Shown here: one piece after another, positions 56,647-64,000 of the stretch | Numbering within the stretch: the first letter of the stretch is position 1 | Layout of the letters: each line of letters starts with the position of its first letter | NCBI RefSeq assembly: GCF_000252855.1 | Contig: NC_017045.1 | Location: 930,001 to 994,000, forward strand | DNA length: 64,000 nt | From: Riemerella anatipestifer ATCC 11845 = DSM 15868 | GTDB taxonomy: Bacteria > Bacteroidota > Bacteroidia > Flavobacteriales > Weeksellaceae | Reading direction: 5' to 3' | Notes under the pieces: model-generated | Databases searched by the model: none | What the model was told of the DNA's origin: nothing | What the model saw: only the letters and a program-made list of their open reading frames with translations | Position numbers and translations under genes: made by a program

Positions 56647-57447
56647 CTAATCCATTTGATTGTATTTTCTCATCAGTTTTTCGTAGAAGTTTTGTGGCAG
56701 TAACCATTTTAGAGGTACGCCTATCTTCTGCCCCAACTTACCAAAATAATAATGGGCTCTCCATTGTTTTTTAGTCAAAAGATTTTCTATATATTCAGCT
56801 ACTTTTATAGGCTCTGTACCGTCGTCCACATGGGCGTTCATCACTTGGTAAACTTTATTGAACGTATTTTTATATGGCTCTGATACTTGAGATTGCACTC
56901 TGTGATTGGCAATATTAGTCTTGATGTCGCCTAAATGCAAAGAACACACTTTGACCCTCCATTCGGAAACTTCGTACCTCATCGCTTCCGTTACTTTATC
57001 CAAAGCAGATTTTGATGCTGAATAAAATCCTCTAAAAGGCAAGCCCATCTCACTCCCTATACTAGAAATATTGATGATAGCACCTTCTTTTTGCTCCCTC
57101 ATACTTGGCGTTACTGCTGTCATCATCTGAACTGCCCCCACCAAATTAAGATTAAAGAGTTTATGTATATCTTCTTTAGACGCATCTTCTACCGCTCCTA
57201 CCATCCCCATACCTGCATTGTTGATGAGAATATCTATCGCTTTTTCTTTTGATAAGATGTGATTTATAGCTGATTTAACTTGTTCGTTTTCGGTAATATC
57301 TGTTGCAATGGAAGTAAAATAAGGACTCTCTACTGTTTTTCTACTCAATCCGTAAACGACATAGCCTTTCTTGCCAAAATATTCTGCTAAACAGAACCCT
57401 ATCCCAGTAGAAGTTCCTGTAATTACCATAACTCTATGCTTCGCCAT
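56647..57447 (-). CDS. SDR family oxidoreductase
   Basis: A classical short-chain dehydrogenase of 266 residues: VMVITGTSTGIGFCLAEYFG for the cofactor, ILINNAGMGMVG, and the catalytic ISSIGSEMGLPFRGFYSASKSAL. A conserved C-terminal half (KKQWRAHYYFGKLGQKIG) is seen in SDRs annotated for lipid or fatty-acyl metabolism. The substrate is not identifiable. It follows aroA by 4 bases and appears co-transcribed with mazG and aroA. Confidence 0.85.
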   Translation of the reverse strand: MAKHRVMVITGTSTGIGFCLAEYFGKKGYVVYGLSRKTVESPYFTSIATDITENEQVKSAINHILSKEKAIDILINNAGMGMVGAVEDASKEDIHKLFNLNLVGAVQMMTAVTPSMREQKEGAIINISSIGSEMGLPFRGFYSASKSALDKVTEAMRYEVSEWRVKVCSLHLGDIKTNIANHRVQSQVSEPYKNTFNKVYQVMNAHVDDGTEPIKVAEYIENLLTKKQWRAHYYFGKLGQKIGVPLKWLLPQNFYEKLMRKYNQMD

Positions 57448-57451
57448 ACTT

Positions 57452-58684
57452 TTATTTTTCTTTTGATAATGTTTTAAAATCTTCCCAAAAATAAGGGTAC
57501 GATTTTTCTACTACACTTGCGTCTTCTATCTTTATATCTCCCACCAACGCATACGGTGCAAAACTCATCGCCATACGATGGTCGTGGTAGGTTTTAATAC
57601 AAGGGATTTCTTCCACTTGGAAAAACCTCGCACTTTTGATGGAGTCTTCAGTAATTTCCGTTTCTAAGCCTATCTTTAAAAGTTCGTTTTTAAGAGCGAC
57701 CAGCCTATCCGTTTCCTTCACTTTAAGCGTAGCTAAACCTTCTATTTGAAAATGAACTCCCAACGCTGCCGCCGTTACACAAACGGTTTGAGCAATATCG
57801 GGGCAGTCATTCATATCCAAATTAATTTTTAGAGGCTGTTTAAAATCTTTTATAGGTGTTAAAACTAAGCGTTCTCCATTTTGAAATTGAGTTTCTACCC
57901 CAAAGAAATCCCTATAAATCTTTACTAAAGCCTTATCGCCCTGCATAGAGGTTTCCTTAAAACTTTCTAAAGCCACCTGCTTCTTCCCAATAGCCACCAA
58001 TGAATAAAAATAAGACGCCGAACTCCAGTCGCTTTCTACCGTATATTCCTTGTTGTCTGTTGCAAGTTCTTTTTTTAATGGTTTAACCTCAATAGTTTGA
58101 CCTTTAAATTCAGTTTCGATGCCTAAATCGGAAAGCATTTTTAAAGTCATTTCTAAATAAGGACGAGAAGTGATGTGCCCAACTAAAGCTATTTTCAACC
58201 CATTTTCCAGAAAACCAGCCACCAATAATAACGAACTGATAAACTGAGATGAAACCTCCGCCGAAATAGAAACTTCATTCTTATATAGTTTCTTCCCTAC
58301 AATTTTTAATGGTGGACAGCCTTCCTTTTCAAGATAAGTGATTTCTGCTCCCAAACTCTTTAAAGCCTCCACAAGTGGAGCAATAGGGCGTTGTTTCATT
58401 CTGTCCGAGCCTGTCAATATCGTAGTTCTCCCTTCTTGAATAACAAAGTAAGAGGTTAAAAAACGCATTGCCGTCCCTGCGTGATGAATGTCTATCACCT
58501 CATCATTAGAGTATAAAGCCTTTTGTAAAAGCTGAGTGTCTTGGGCGTTAGAGAGGTTGTTAATCTGTAAATCTCCCAATAATCTTTGCAATATCAAAAG
58601 TCGGTTAGACTCGCTTTTAGAACCTGATATACTAATGATTTGGTGGTCTAAAAGCTCCGATTTTTTTAAATAAAGGCTTTCCAT
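57452..58684 (-). CDS. aroA: 3-phosphoshikimate 1-carboxyvinyltransferase (EPSP synthase)
   Basis: AroA transfers the enolpyruvyl group from PEP to shikimate 3-phosphate. The 410-residue protein has GSKSESNRLLILQRLL at the N-terminus, IHHAGTAMRFLTSYFV with the target of glyphosate-type inhibitors, and NMDCPDIAQ-like and KETDRLVALKNELLKIG blocks (DMNDCPDIAQTVCVTAAALG; LATLKVKETDRL). It is slightly shorter than the usual 430 residues but contains all core motifs. It lies between mazG and an SDR gene in one operon. Confidence 0.95.
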   Translation of the reverse strand: MESLYLKKSELLDHQIISISGSKSESNRLLILQRLLGDLQINNLSNAQDTQLLQKALYSNDEVIDIHHAGTAMRFLTSYFVIQEGRTTILTGSDRMKQRPIAPLVEALKSLGAEITYLEKEGCPPLKIVGKKLYKNEVSISAEVSSQFISSLLLVAGFLENGLKIALVGHITSRPYLEMTLKMLSDLGIETEFKGQTIEVKPLKKELATDNKEYTVESDWSSASYFYSLVAIGKKQVALESFKETSMQGDKALVKIYRDFFGVETQFQNGERLVLTPIKDFKQPLKINLDMNDCPDIAQTVCVTAAALGVHFQIEGLATLKVKETDRLVALKNELLKIGLETEITEDSIKSARFFQVEEIPCIKTYHDHRMAMSFAPYALVGDIKIEDASVVEKSYPYFWEDFKTLSKEK

Positions 58685-58685
58685 T

Positions 58686-59018
58686 CTATTTTTTCAGCTT
58701 TTCATTATTGGCGTGTCTTTCGGCATCTCGTTCGGTTTTTAGTTTCATCTTCTTGTCAAATGCTGACTGCAAGTCCACTCCCGTTTGGTTAGCTAAACAA
58801 AGTGTTACAAAAAGTACATCTGCCAATTCTTCGCCCAAATCTTTAGTTTTATCCGTTTCTTTTTCGCTTTGCTCTCCGTATCGTCTTGCAATAATCCTTG
58901 CCACTTCGCCCACCTCCTCGGATAAGATAGCCATATTCGTTAATTCATTAAAATAACGAACGCCCACAGTCTTTATCCATTCATCTACTTGATTCTGTAA
59001 TTGTTGAATTTCAGCCAT
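58686..59018 (-). CDS. MazG-like nucleotide pyrophosphohydrolase
   Basis: A 110-residue all-helical MazG-fold protein. The metal-binding motif E-E-x-x-E (ILSEEVGEVARII) and the second motif E-x-x-D (LGEELADVLFVTLCLA) are intact. Such proteins hydrolyse nucleoside triphosphates to monophosphate and pyrophosphate and are thought to remove damaged nucleotides. It is a single-domain form. It starts 12 bases after the lipoprotein gene and its stop abuts aroA. Confidence 0.86.
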   Translation of the reverse strand: MAEIQQLQNQVDEWIKTVGVRYFNELTNMAILSEEVGEVARIIARRYGEQSEKETDKTKDLGEELADVLFVTLCLANQTGVDLQSAFDKKMKLKTERDAERHANNEKLKK

Positions 59019-59030
59019 TTTGAATATTAA

Positions 59031-60422
59031 TTATTGGTATGCCCCTATACTTGGGTTGTTGGTTCTTGACTCTTGTGTAATATCTTTTGGTGCTTTCTGA
59101 GCTGAAGTTAGATTGGCTTTGCCTTTAGCTGGTGATTTATCTTGTAATCTTAGATTCATTTTTGAGGTAAAATAATTCACGAAAAGAGGGTCTTCATTCT
59201 TTATAGAATTAACCACCGATGCGTTACCGTCCCAATTATACCCCGAATCCGAGCCATATTTAACTAATGAATTCTGGAAAGAATAATCAAAAACTTGCCC
59301 TATGCTAGGCTTTAAAACAATGGCATTATTCGCCTTTCCATAAACAATGGTATTTTTGAGTTGAAGGTTTAACGGAGCATATACTTTTTGACCGTTTGCA
59401 TCAGTCCATTCGTTATAAGCCTCTATGCCCAAAGGTGTGTAAACAGATTTTAATGAAAAGTAATTAGCCAATGTTGCGTGTAGCAAATCGTAAGTTCCAC
59501 CTTTAAAGATGCCTATATTAGCCGAGCCACAGTTGTTAATCACTAAGTTTTCTGCATTTACCGTAGCGTTAATCCCTTTAATCCCATAATCTTGGAAAGT
59601 ATGGATAATGGTGTTTTTTAAATTTACTTCGGCGCGATTGGCTTCAATTCCTGTATTTCCACCGAATATTTTGGCATAATTCACATTAGCTCTTGCTCCT
59701 TGTTCTAGCACTATACCGTCCCAATTTGCAGGAATGGTATCATATCTCGCCTCGTTCCTATGCCCTCTCATAATGACTTCCTTTTGGAAGGCTCCATTGA
59801 TGTTCAGCTCGGAATTTTTAGCAATCTTTAGTCCCGAGTTTTTATAAAAATAGACTTTAGTCCCTTCTTCTATTGTGAGCGTTTTGCCTTCTGCAAGTTG
59901 TAAAGTTCCGTAAATAATTTTAGCCTTAGTAGAATTCCAAGTCGTGTTTTCTGTAATTATTTTAGGATTATCTTTAGTTGAAACAAAAAACTCTGCATCT
60001 TGCACTACGGAAAGTAGTGTTACCTTTTGATTATCATTCTTACCAAACAAAATTTGGTCTTCCACCACCATTTCTGTGGTAGTTGCCACTGGAGCTATTT
60101 CTACGAAGATATAAAGGCTGTCTTTTCTACGAAGTACCACATCTGCAAAATCAGTCCCTGCCTTGCCATCTACATTGATACGGTATGGAGAAGCACTGCC
60201 TTTTTCTAAATGGATTCTAGGTATTTTAATGTCTTTATCTTCATCGTTATAGACCTTTATAGCATAGGTTTCTGAACGAGTGTTATGGTAAACGGTATCT
60301 AAAACCAAAGTGTCTTTAGAAAATCTCAACGGTAAAGAAGGTTCTTCAAAAGCAATATCTTGCCTACAAGAAACCAAAAACAAACTCATTAACAGAACAA
60401 TACCTACTAGGATTGATTTCAT
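59031..60422 (-). CDS. parallel beta-helix lipoprotein of unknown function
   Basis: The 463-residue protein has a lipoprotein signal (SILVGIVLLMSLFLVSCRQ, lipobox LVSC). An N-terminal domain resembles an immunoglobulin-like fold (LRFSKDTLVLDTVYHNTRSETYAIKVYN). Many short repeats follow, typical of a right-handed parallel beta-helix (LQLAEGKTLTIEEGTKVYFYKNSGLKI; NAENLVINNCGSANIGIFKGG). It is probably an envelope protein. The catalytic role, if any, is unknown. It is co-oriented with mazG and aroA, divergent from rpmE2. Confidence 0.8.
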   Translation of the reverse strand: MKSILVGIVLLMSLFLVSCRQDIAFEEPSLPLRFSKDTLVLDTVYHNTRSETYAIKVYNDEDKDIKIPRIHLEKGSASPYRINVDGKAGTDFADVVLRRKDSLYIFVEIAPVATTTEMVVEDQILFGKNDNQKVTLLSVVQDAEFFVSTKDNPKIITENTTWNSTKAKIIYGTLQLAEGKTLTIEEGTKVYFYKNSGLKIAKNSELNINGAFQKEVIMRGHRNEARYDTIPANWDGIVLEQGARANVNYAKIFGGNTGIEANRAEVNLKNTIIHTFQDYGIKGINATVNAENLVINNCGSANIGIFKGGTYDLLHATLANYFSLKSVYTPLGIEAYNEWTDANGQKVYAPLNLQLKNTIVYGKANNAIVLKPSIGQVFDYSFQNSLVKYGSDSGYNWDGNASVVNSIKNEDPLFVNYFTSKMNLRLQDKSPAKGKANLTSAQKAPKDITQESRTNNPSIGAYQ

Positions 60423-60476
60423 TTCGTTTTATATTTAATCCTTTCAAAGATAGAAATTTTTATTCTAAAAAAGTTT

Positions 60477-60506
60477 TTGCAGAATTAAAAAAAAACTCTA
60501 TTTTTG
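60477..60506 (+). promoter_or_regulatory. promoter of rpmE2
   Basis: TTG (60,477-60,479), an exact 19-base spacer, then TATTTTTG (60,499-60,506), fits the Bacteroidota TTG-N19-TAnnTTTG consensus. The leader to the ATG at 60,591 is about 80 bases and contains a small hairpin AAGCG/CGCTT (60,529-60,550). Confidence 0.8.
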
Positions 60507-60590
60507 CAGTCTAAAATTTATAGTAAAAAAGCGACGCCATTACACCGCTTAGTTATTAAAATTAAATTAAAAAGTTAAAAAATCATCACA

Positions 60591-60845
60591 ATGAAAAAAG
60601 GAATCCACCCTGAAAACTATAGATTAGTTGTTTTCAAAGATATGAGTAACGATGAAATGTTTCTTTGCAAATCTACTGCAGAAACTAAGGACACTATCGA
60701 GTACGAAGGTCAAGAATATCCACTAATCAAAATGGAAATTTCTTCTACTTCTCACCCATTCTACACTGGTAAAGTAAAATTAGTAGATACTGCTGGTAGA
60801 GTAGATAAGTTTATGAACAAATACAAAAAATTCGCTAAAAACTAA
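60591..60845 (+). CDS. rpmE2: 50S ribosomal protein L31, type B
   Basis: The 84-residue protein starts [21 protein letters not shown] and matches type B L31. It has one cysteine and no CxxC zinc knuckle, so it is the zinc-independent form. It contains the [22 protein letters not shown] tail. An excellent promoter and a strong terminator make it a single-gene unit with a leader of about 80 bases. Confidence 0.95.
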   Translation: MKKGIHPENYRLVVFKDMSNDEMFLCKSTAETKDTIEYEGQEYPLIKMEISSTSHPFYTGKVKLVDTAGRVDKFMNKYKKFAKN

Positions 60846-60866
60846 TTTTTTGTCAAAACATATTTT

Positions 60867-60902
60867 AAAACCTTCCTAGATTTGATTTAGGAAGGTTTTT
60901 TT
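60867..60902 (+). terminator. Rho-independent terminator after rpmE2
   Basis: AACCTTCCTA pairs with TAGGAAGGTT across nine bases and is followed by a run of seven T. It lies 23 bases after the stop codon. Confidence 0.88.
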
Positions 60903-60936
60903 AATTAAATTAGCCCATCATTAAAATTTTAACCCT

Positions 60937-62097
60937 ATGCAAATTGTATTTTCTGACGCCCAATACTGGGGAAATTTCCTTCCACTTACTTTTACTAGAC
61001 CCATCGCTGAAATGAGGTGTGGCATACTTACCTTTTCTGAAAGATGGCAAAAGCTACTTGACATTCAACACACCGCTTATATTACAGAAGACTATTTACA
61101 AAATAAATTCCCAAAGCCACAGGCTGAAGAAAGTCTTTTTTTAGTTCCTAACTTTATCCCTACAGAAAATGTACTGAACCAAATTAAAGATCTTAAACTT
61201 GGTGAGGCTCTCGTTTACGAAGATAAACTAATAGCAGCAAGAGTAAATATGAAAGATTTTTCTCTAAAACAAATAGAGAAAATGACGGATATTACAGAAC
61301 CTCTTACCTTTTTTAAAAGACCGTCTGATTTGTTTGCATTCAATGATAAAGCGATAGATTTTGATTTTGAACTCATCACCAAAGGAAGAACCTCTCAACC
61401 TCTTTCTGAAACCAATGGCTTTTTAGGTAACCCTGAGAACCTCTTTATAGAGGAAGGTGCGAGTGTAGAATACGCTACCATCAACTGCCAAAAAGGGAAA
61501 ATATACATCGGAAAGAATACAGAAGTAATGGAAGGCTGTAACCTAAGAGGTCCTATTGCTTTATGTAACAATGCTATTTTTAACCTCGGTGCTAAAATCT
61601 ACGGTGCTACTACTATCGGACCTTATTGTAAAATAGGCGGCGAGGTAAACAATATTATTTTCTTTGGATATTCTAATAAAGGACACGATGGTTTCTTAGG
61701 TAATTCCGTGGTGGGAGAATGGTGTAATTTTGGAGCGGATACCAACTCCTCTAACTTAAAAAACAACTACGCTACGGTAAAGCTTTGGAACTACCAGTCT
61801 AAGAAATTTGAAGATAGCGGACTACAATTCTGTGGACTGATTATGGGCGACCACTCAAAAACGGCTATCAATACCCAACTTAACACAGGGACTATTGTGG
61901 GCGTGGCTGCTAATATTTTTAAAAGTGGATTTCCGCCTAACTTGGTAGAAAACTTTAGCTGGGGCGGACAAAGAGGAGATGAAAAGTTTAATCTAAAAAA
62001 AGCCTACGAAGTTGCTGAAAAAGTAATGCAAAGACGAAATGTAACTTTCTCCGAAGACGACCAAAATATCCTTAAATGGATTTATGAAAATTACTAA
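60937..62097 (+). CDS. GlmU-like sugar nucleotidyltransferase family protein
   Basis: A 386-residue protein with a degenerate N-terminal nucleotidyltransferase-like domain (MQIVFSDAQYWGNFLPLTFTRPIAEMRCGI) and a C-terminal left-handed beta-helix with hexapeptide repeats (YATINCQKGKIYIGKNTEVMEG; IFNLGAKIYGATTIGPYCKIGG). The GxGTRM loop of true GlmU is missing. This paralogue is widespread in Bacteroidota and is annotated as a GlmU family protein; activity is unproven. It stands alone between two terminators. Confidence 0.88.
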   Translation: MQIVFSDAQYWGNFLPLTFTRPIAEMRCGILTFSERWQKLLDIQHTAYITEDYLQNKFPKPQAEESLFLVPNFIPTENVLNQIKDLKLGEALVYEDKLIAARVNMKDFSLKQIEKMTDITEPLTFFKRPSDLFAFNDKAIDFDFELITKGRTSQPLSETNGFLGNPENLFIEEGASVEYATINCQKGKIYIGKNTEVMEGCNLRGPIALCNNAIFNLGAKIYGATTIGPYCKIGGEVNNIIFFGYSNKGHDGFLGNSVVGEWCNFGADTNSSNLKNNYATVKLWNYQSKKFEDSGLQFCGLIMGDHSKTAINTQLNTGTIVGVAANIFKSGFPPNLVENFSWGGQRGDEKFNLKKAYEVAEKVMQRRNVTFSEDDQNILKWIYENY

Positions 62098-62107
62098 CAT
62101 AACTATG

Positions 62108-62147
62108 AAAAACCACTTATTCAAAAGAGTGGTTTTTTCTTTTTTTA
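62108..62147 (+). terminator. Rho-independent terminator after the GlmU-like gene
   Basis: AAAAACCACT (62,108-62,117) pairs with AGTGGTTTTT (62,128-62,137) around a ten-base loop, followed by T-rich sequence. Confidence 0.82.
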
Positions 62148-62233
62148 ACATCATTGTTAAAAGTATTTATCTCAATAACGACCATTTTTAGGCTTATATA
62201 AAATTCACTAAATTTGTAGACTTAATTTTTGTC

Positions 62234-63580
62234 ATGAGTGCTAATTCTAAAACAGCGGCTTACCATACTTTAGGCTGTAAACTTAATTTCGCTGAAACTT
62301 CCACCATCGCTAGACAACTGTCTGATGCGGGTTACCAGAAAGTAAACTTTGATGACAGAGCCGATGTCTATGTAATCAATACCTGCTCGGTAACAGAAAA
62401 TGCCGACCGTGAATGCAAAATACATGTAAAAAGAGCTATGAAAGCCAACCCCGAAGGATTGGTGGTAGTTGTAGGTTGTTACGCTCAGCTAAAGCCCGAA
62501 GAAATTTCCAAAATAGAGGGCGTGGATTTGGTATTGGGAGCCAAAGAGAAGTTTAATATCTTAAGCTACTTAGAAGATTTAGAAAAAGCTCACAACGAGG
62601 GTATCGTTCACTCTTGCGAAATAGAAGAAGCCGATTTTTTCATTGGTTCTTATTCCATAGGAGACCGCACGAGAGCCTTTTTAAAGGTACAAGACGGCTG
62701 CGACTATAAGTGTACTTACTGCACCATACCTCTAGCACGAGGCATTTCTAGGTCTGACACTATAGAAAATGTGATTAAAAACGCTCAAGAAATCGCTACT
62801 AAAGACATTAAAGAAATTGTTTTAACAGGTGTAAATATTGGCGATTACGGCAAAGGGGAGTTCGGTAATAAGAAACACGAGCATACTTTTCTAGACCTCA
62901 TCACAGAATTAGACAAAGTAGAAGGGATTGAACGCATTAGAATTTCGTCTATAGAACCTAACTTATTGAAAAATGAAAGTATAGAACTGGTTGCCCAAAG
63001 CAAAAGGTTTGTGCCTCATTTTCATATTCCGTTGCAGTCTGGTAGTGATGAGCTCCTCAAAAGAATGAAACGCCGCTACCTCACTAAGCTGTACAGAGAT
63101 AGAATAGACACCATAAAATCTGTAATGCCTAACGCTGCTATCGGGGTAGATGTAATTGTGGGCTTCCCTGGAGAAACGGAAGAGCGTTTTTTAGAAACCT
63201 ACCATTTCCTAAATGAGTTGCCTATCTCTTACCTTCACATCTTTACCTATTCTGAAAGGGAGAATACCGAAGCCGTAGCAATGAACGGCGTAGTACCTAT
63301 CTCCGAAAGAAAAAAGAGGAACAAAATGCTTAGGATTCTGTCCGAGAAGAAAAAGATGGCTTTTTATCAGTCTCAACTTGGGAAAACATTGCCTATCCTT
63401 TGGGAACACGAAAATAAAGACGGTATGATGTTCGGATTTACGGAAAATTATGTAAGGGTAAAGAAACCTTTTGACCAAAGTTCCGTTAATCAAATAGAAA
63501 CATTAAAACTCAACAGAATAGAAGCAGACGGTACAGTATCGGTCAGTTCTTCTTTTGAACAGTTTTTAGAGAATACCTAA
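62234..63580 (+). CDS. mtaB: tRNA t6A37 methylthiotransferase MtaB
   Basis: MtaB is a radical-SAM enzyme that adds a methylthio group to t6A37 of tRNA. The 448-residue protein has the N-terminal domain start YHTLGCKLNFAETSTIARQL with INTCSVTENADRE, the radical SAM cysteines in VQDGCDYKCTYC, and IGVDVIVGFPGETEERF. The KLNFAE motif separates it from RimO at 20,749. A -7 element TAAATTTG lies at 62,209-62,216. It ends at a terminator shared with argS. Confidence 0.94.
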   Translation: MSANSKTAAYHTLGCKLNFAETSTIARQLSDAGYQKVNFDDRADVYVINTCSVTENADRECKIHVKRAMKANPEGLVVVVGCYAQLKPEEISKIEGVDLVLGAKEKFNILSYLEDLEKAHNEGIVHSCEIEEADFFIGSYSIGDRTRAFLKVQDGCDYKCTYCTIPLARGISRSDTIENVIKNAQEIATKDIKEIVLTGVNIGDYGKGEFGNKKHEHTFLDLITELDKVEGIERIRISSIEPNLLKNESIELVAQSKRFVPHFHIPLQSGSDELLKRMKRRYLTKLYRDRIDTIKSVMPNAAIGVDVIVGFPGETEERFLETYHFLNELPISYLHIFTYSERENTEAVAMNGVVPISERKKRNKMLRILSEKKKMAFYQSQLGKTLPILWEHENKDGMMFGFTENYVRVKKPFDQSSVNQIETLKLNRIEADGTVSVSSSFEQFLENT

Positions 63581-63587
63581 AAAAACA

Positions 63588-63613
63588 AAAGCCTCACAAA
63601 TTTGTGAGGCTTT
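63588..63613. terminator. bidirectional terminator between mtaB and argS
   Basis: A perfect 20-base palindrome (GCCTCACAAATTTGTGAGGC, 63,591-63,610) is flanked by AAA and TTT on each side, with T-rich tails on both strands. It sits between two convergent stop codons. Confidence 0.9.
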
Positions 63614-63634
63614 ATTGTTGGTTTTAATTCTAGT

Positions 63635-64000
63635 TTACATTCTGTTTACCACACCAATGCCTAGTAATTCTAGACCTCTCTTAATAGTTTTTGCTGTAAG
63701 AGCAGAAAGTTTCAGACGCAAGTTTTTAACCGCTGCGTCTTCCTGATTAAGAATAGGATTATTCTGATAGAAAGAATTATACGACTTTACTAAATCATAA
63801 ATATAATTAGCCAATTGTGCTGGACTAAGCGTCTCTGCCGCCTTAGAAACTACTGTTTTAAAATTACCCAAATGTGTTATAAGCTCCTTTTCATAAGCAT
63901 TGATTTCTATATCATCTGCTAAATCCTGTGGTTCATAACCTGCTTTTTCTAGCAACGATTGGATTCTCGCATAGGTGTATTGGATAAATGGTCCTGTGTT
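63635..64000 (-). CDS. argS: arginyl-tRNA synthetase, C-terminal part (5' end beyond window)
   Basis: The frame is open to the right edge. Reading from the edge gives NTGPFIQYTYARIQSLLEKAG, the conserved block before the anticodon-binding domain of ArgRS. The visible 121 residues form the C-terminal helical DALR domain, ending KTIKRGLELLGIGVVNRM, which matches known ArgRS termini. The first fifteen codons precede a TTG, so the gene does not start inside the window. The N-terminal catalytic part lies beyond 64,000. Confidence 0.94.
   Translation of the reverse strand, partial: NTGPFIQYTYARIQSLLEKAGYEPQDLADDIEINAYEKELITHLGNFKTVVSKAAETLSPAQLANYIYDLVKSYNSFYQNNPILNQEDAAVKNLRLKLSALTAKTIKRGLELLGIGVVNRM

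Noticed and set aside
63591-63610. Perfect 20-base palindrome, possible operator
   Set aside because: T-tracts on both sides and placement between two convergent genes fit a bidirectional terminator better.

Overview
The window is a conserved stretch of chromosome from an AT-rich member of the Bacteroidota, most likely the family Weeksellaceae (Riemerella, Chryseobacterium, Bergeyella group). The family call rests on gene content and style: a split nuoC/nuoD with a very short NuoG, LemA/TPM proteins, a GlmU-like paralogue, a DPP IV-type S9 peptidase, promoters of the TTG / TAnnTTTG type, and almost no Shine-Dalgarno sites. A Riemerella-like genome is my best guess; the genus is inferred, not shown. 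I saw no rRNA, tRNA, CRISPR array or insertion sequence.

Layout. 1-11,666: respiratory complex I operon on the minus strand, nuoA to nuoM (nuoM runs off the left edge), with a beta-barrel outer-membrane protein gene between nuoF and nuoG. 11,738-22,053: housekeeping genes (acetyltransferase-like protein plus a small membrane ORF, zinc peptidase, lpxB, SDR, S9 peptidase, LemA/TPM trio, folA, rimO). 22,097-50,382: about 28 kb of polysaccharide genes, all on the minus strand, running from a UDP-GlcNAc 4,6-dehydratase (capD/pglF) to rmlA and closed by a hairpin terminator. 50,439-64,000: housekeeping again (recX, glyA, pgi, folD, a Crp/Fnr regulator with hchA, aroA, mazG, rpmE2, a GlmU-like gene, mtaB, and argS cut by the right edge).

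The polysaccharide locus is a Wzx/Wzy-type system with Wza and Wzc export proteins. It encodes UDP-4-amino-4,6-dideoxy-GlcNAc synthesis (PglF, PglE, a PglD-like acyltransferase, a PglC-like initiating transferase), UDP-GalNAcA synthesis (TviB, TviC) with an asparagine-synthase-type amidotransferase that may amidate the uronate, and rmlA, rmlB and rmlC but no rmlD.

The most interesting part is a seven-gene block nested exactly between pglD and pglE: two acyl carrier proteins, a KAS III enzyme, a VOC-fold protein, an FkbH-like HAD protein and a FabG-like reductase lie between the two sugar genes. I infer that it builds a small hydroxylated acyl group carried on ACP, which replaces acetate on the 4-amino group of the sugar. 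A second unexplained item is a GC-rich intergenic element (25,301-25,430) with nested complementary arms. A third is a consensus TGTGA-N6-TCACA site upstream of hchA, next to a Crp-family gene whose recognition helix keeps the Crp contact residues.
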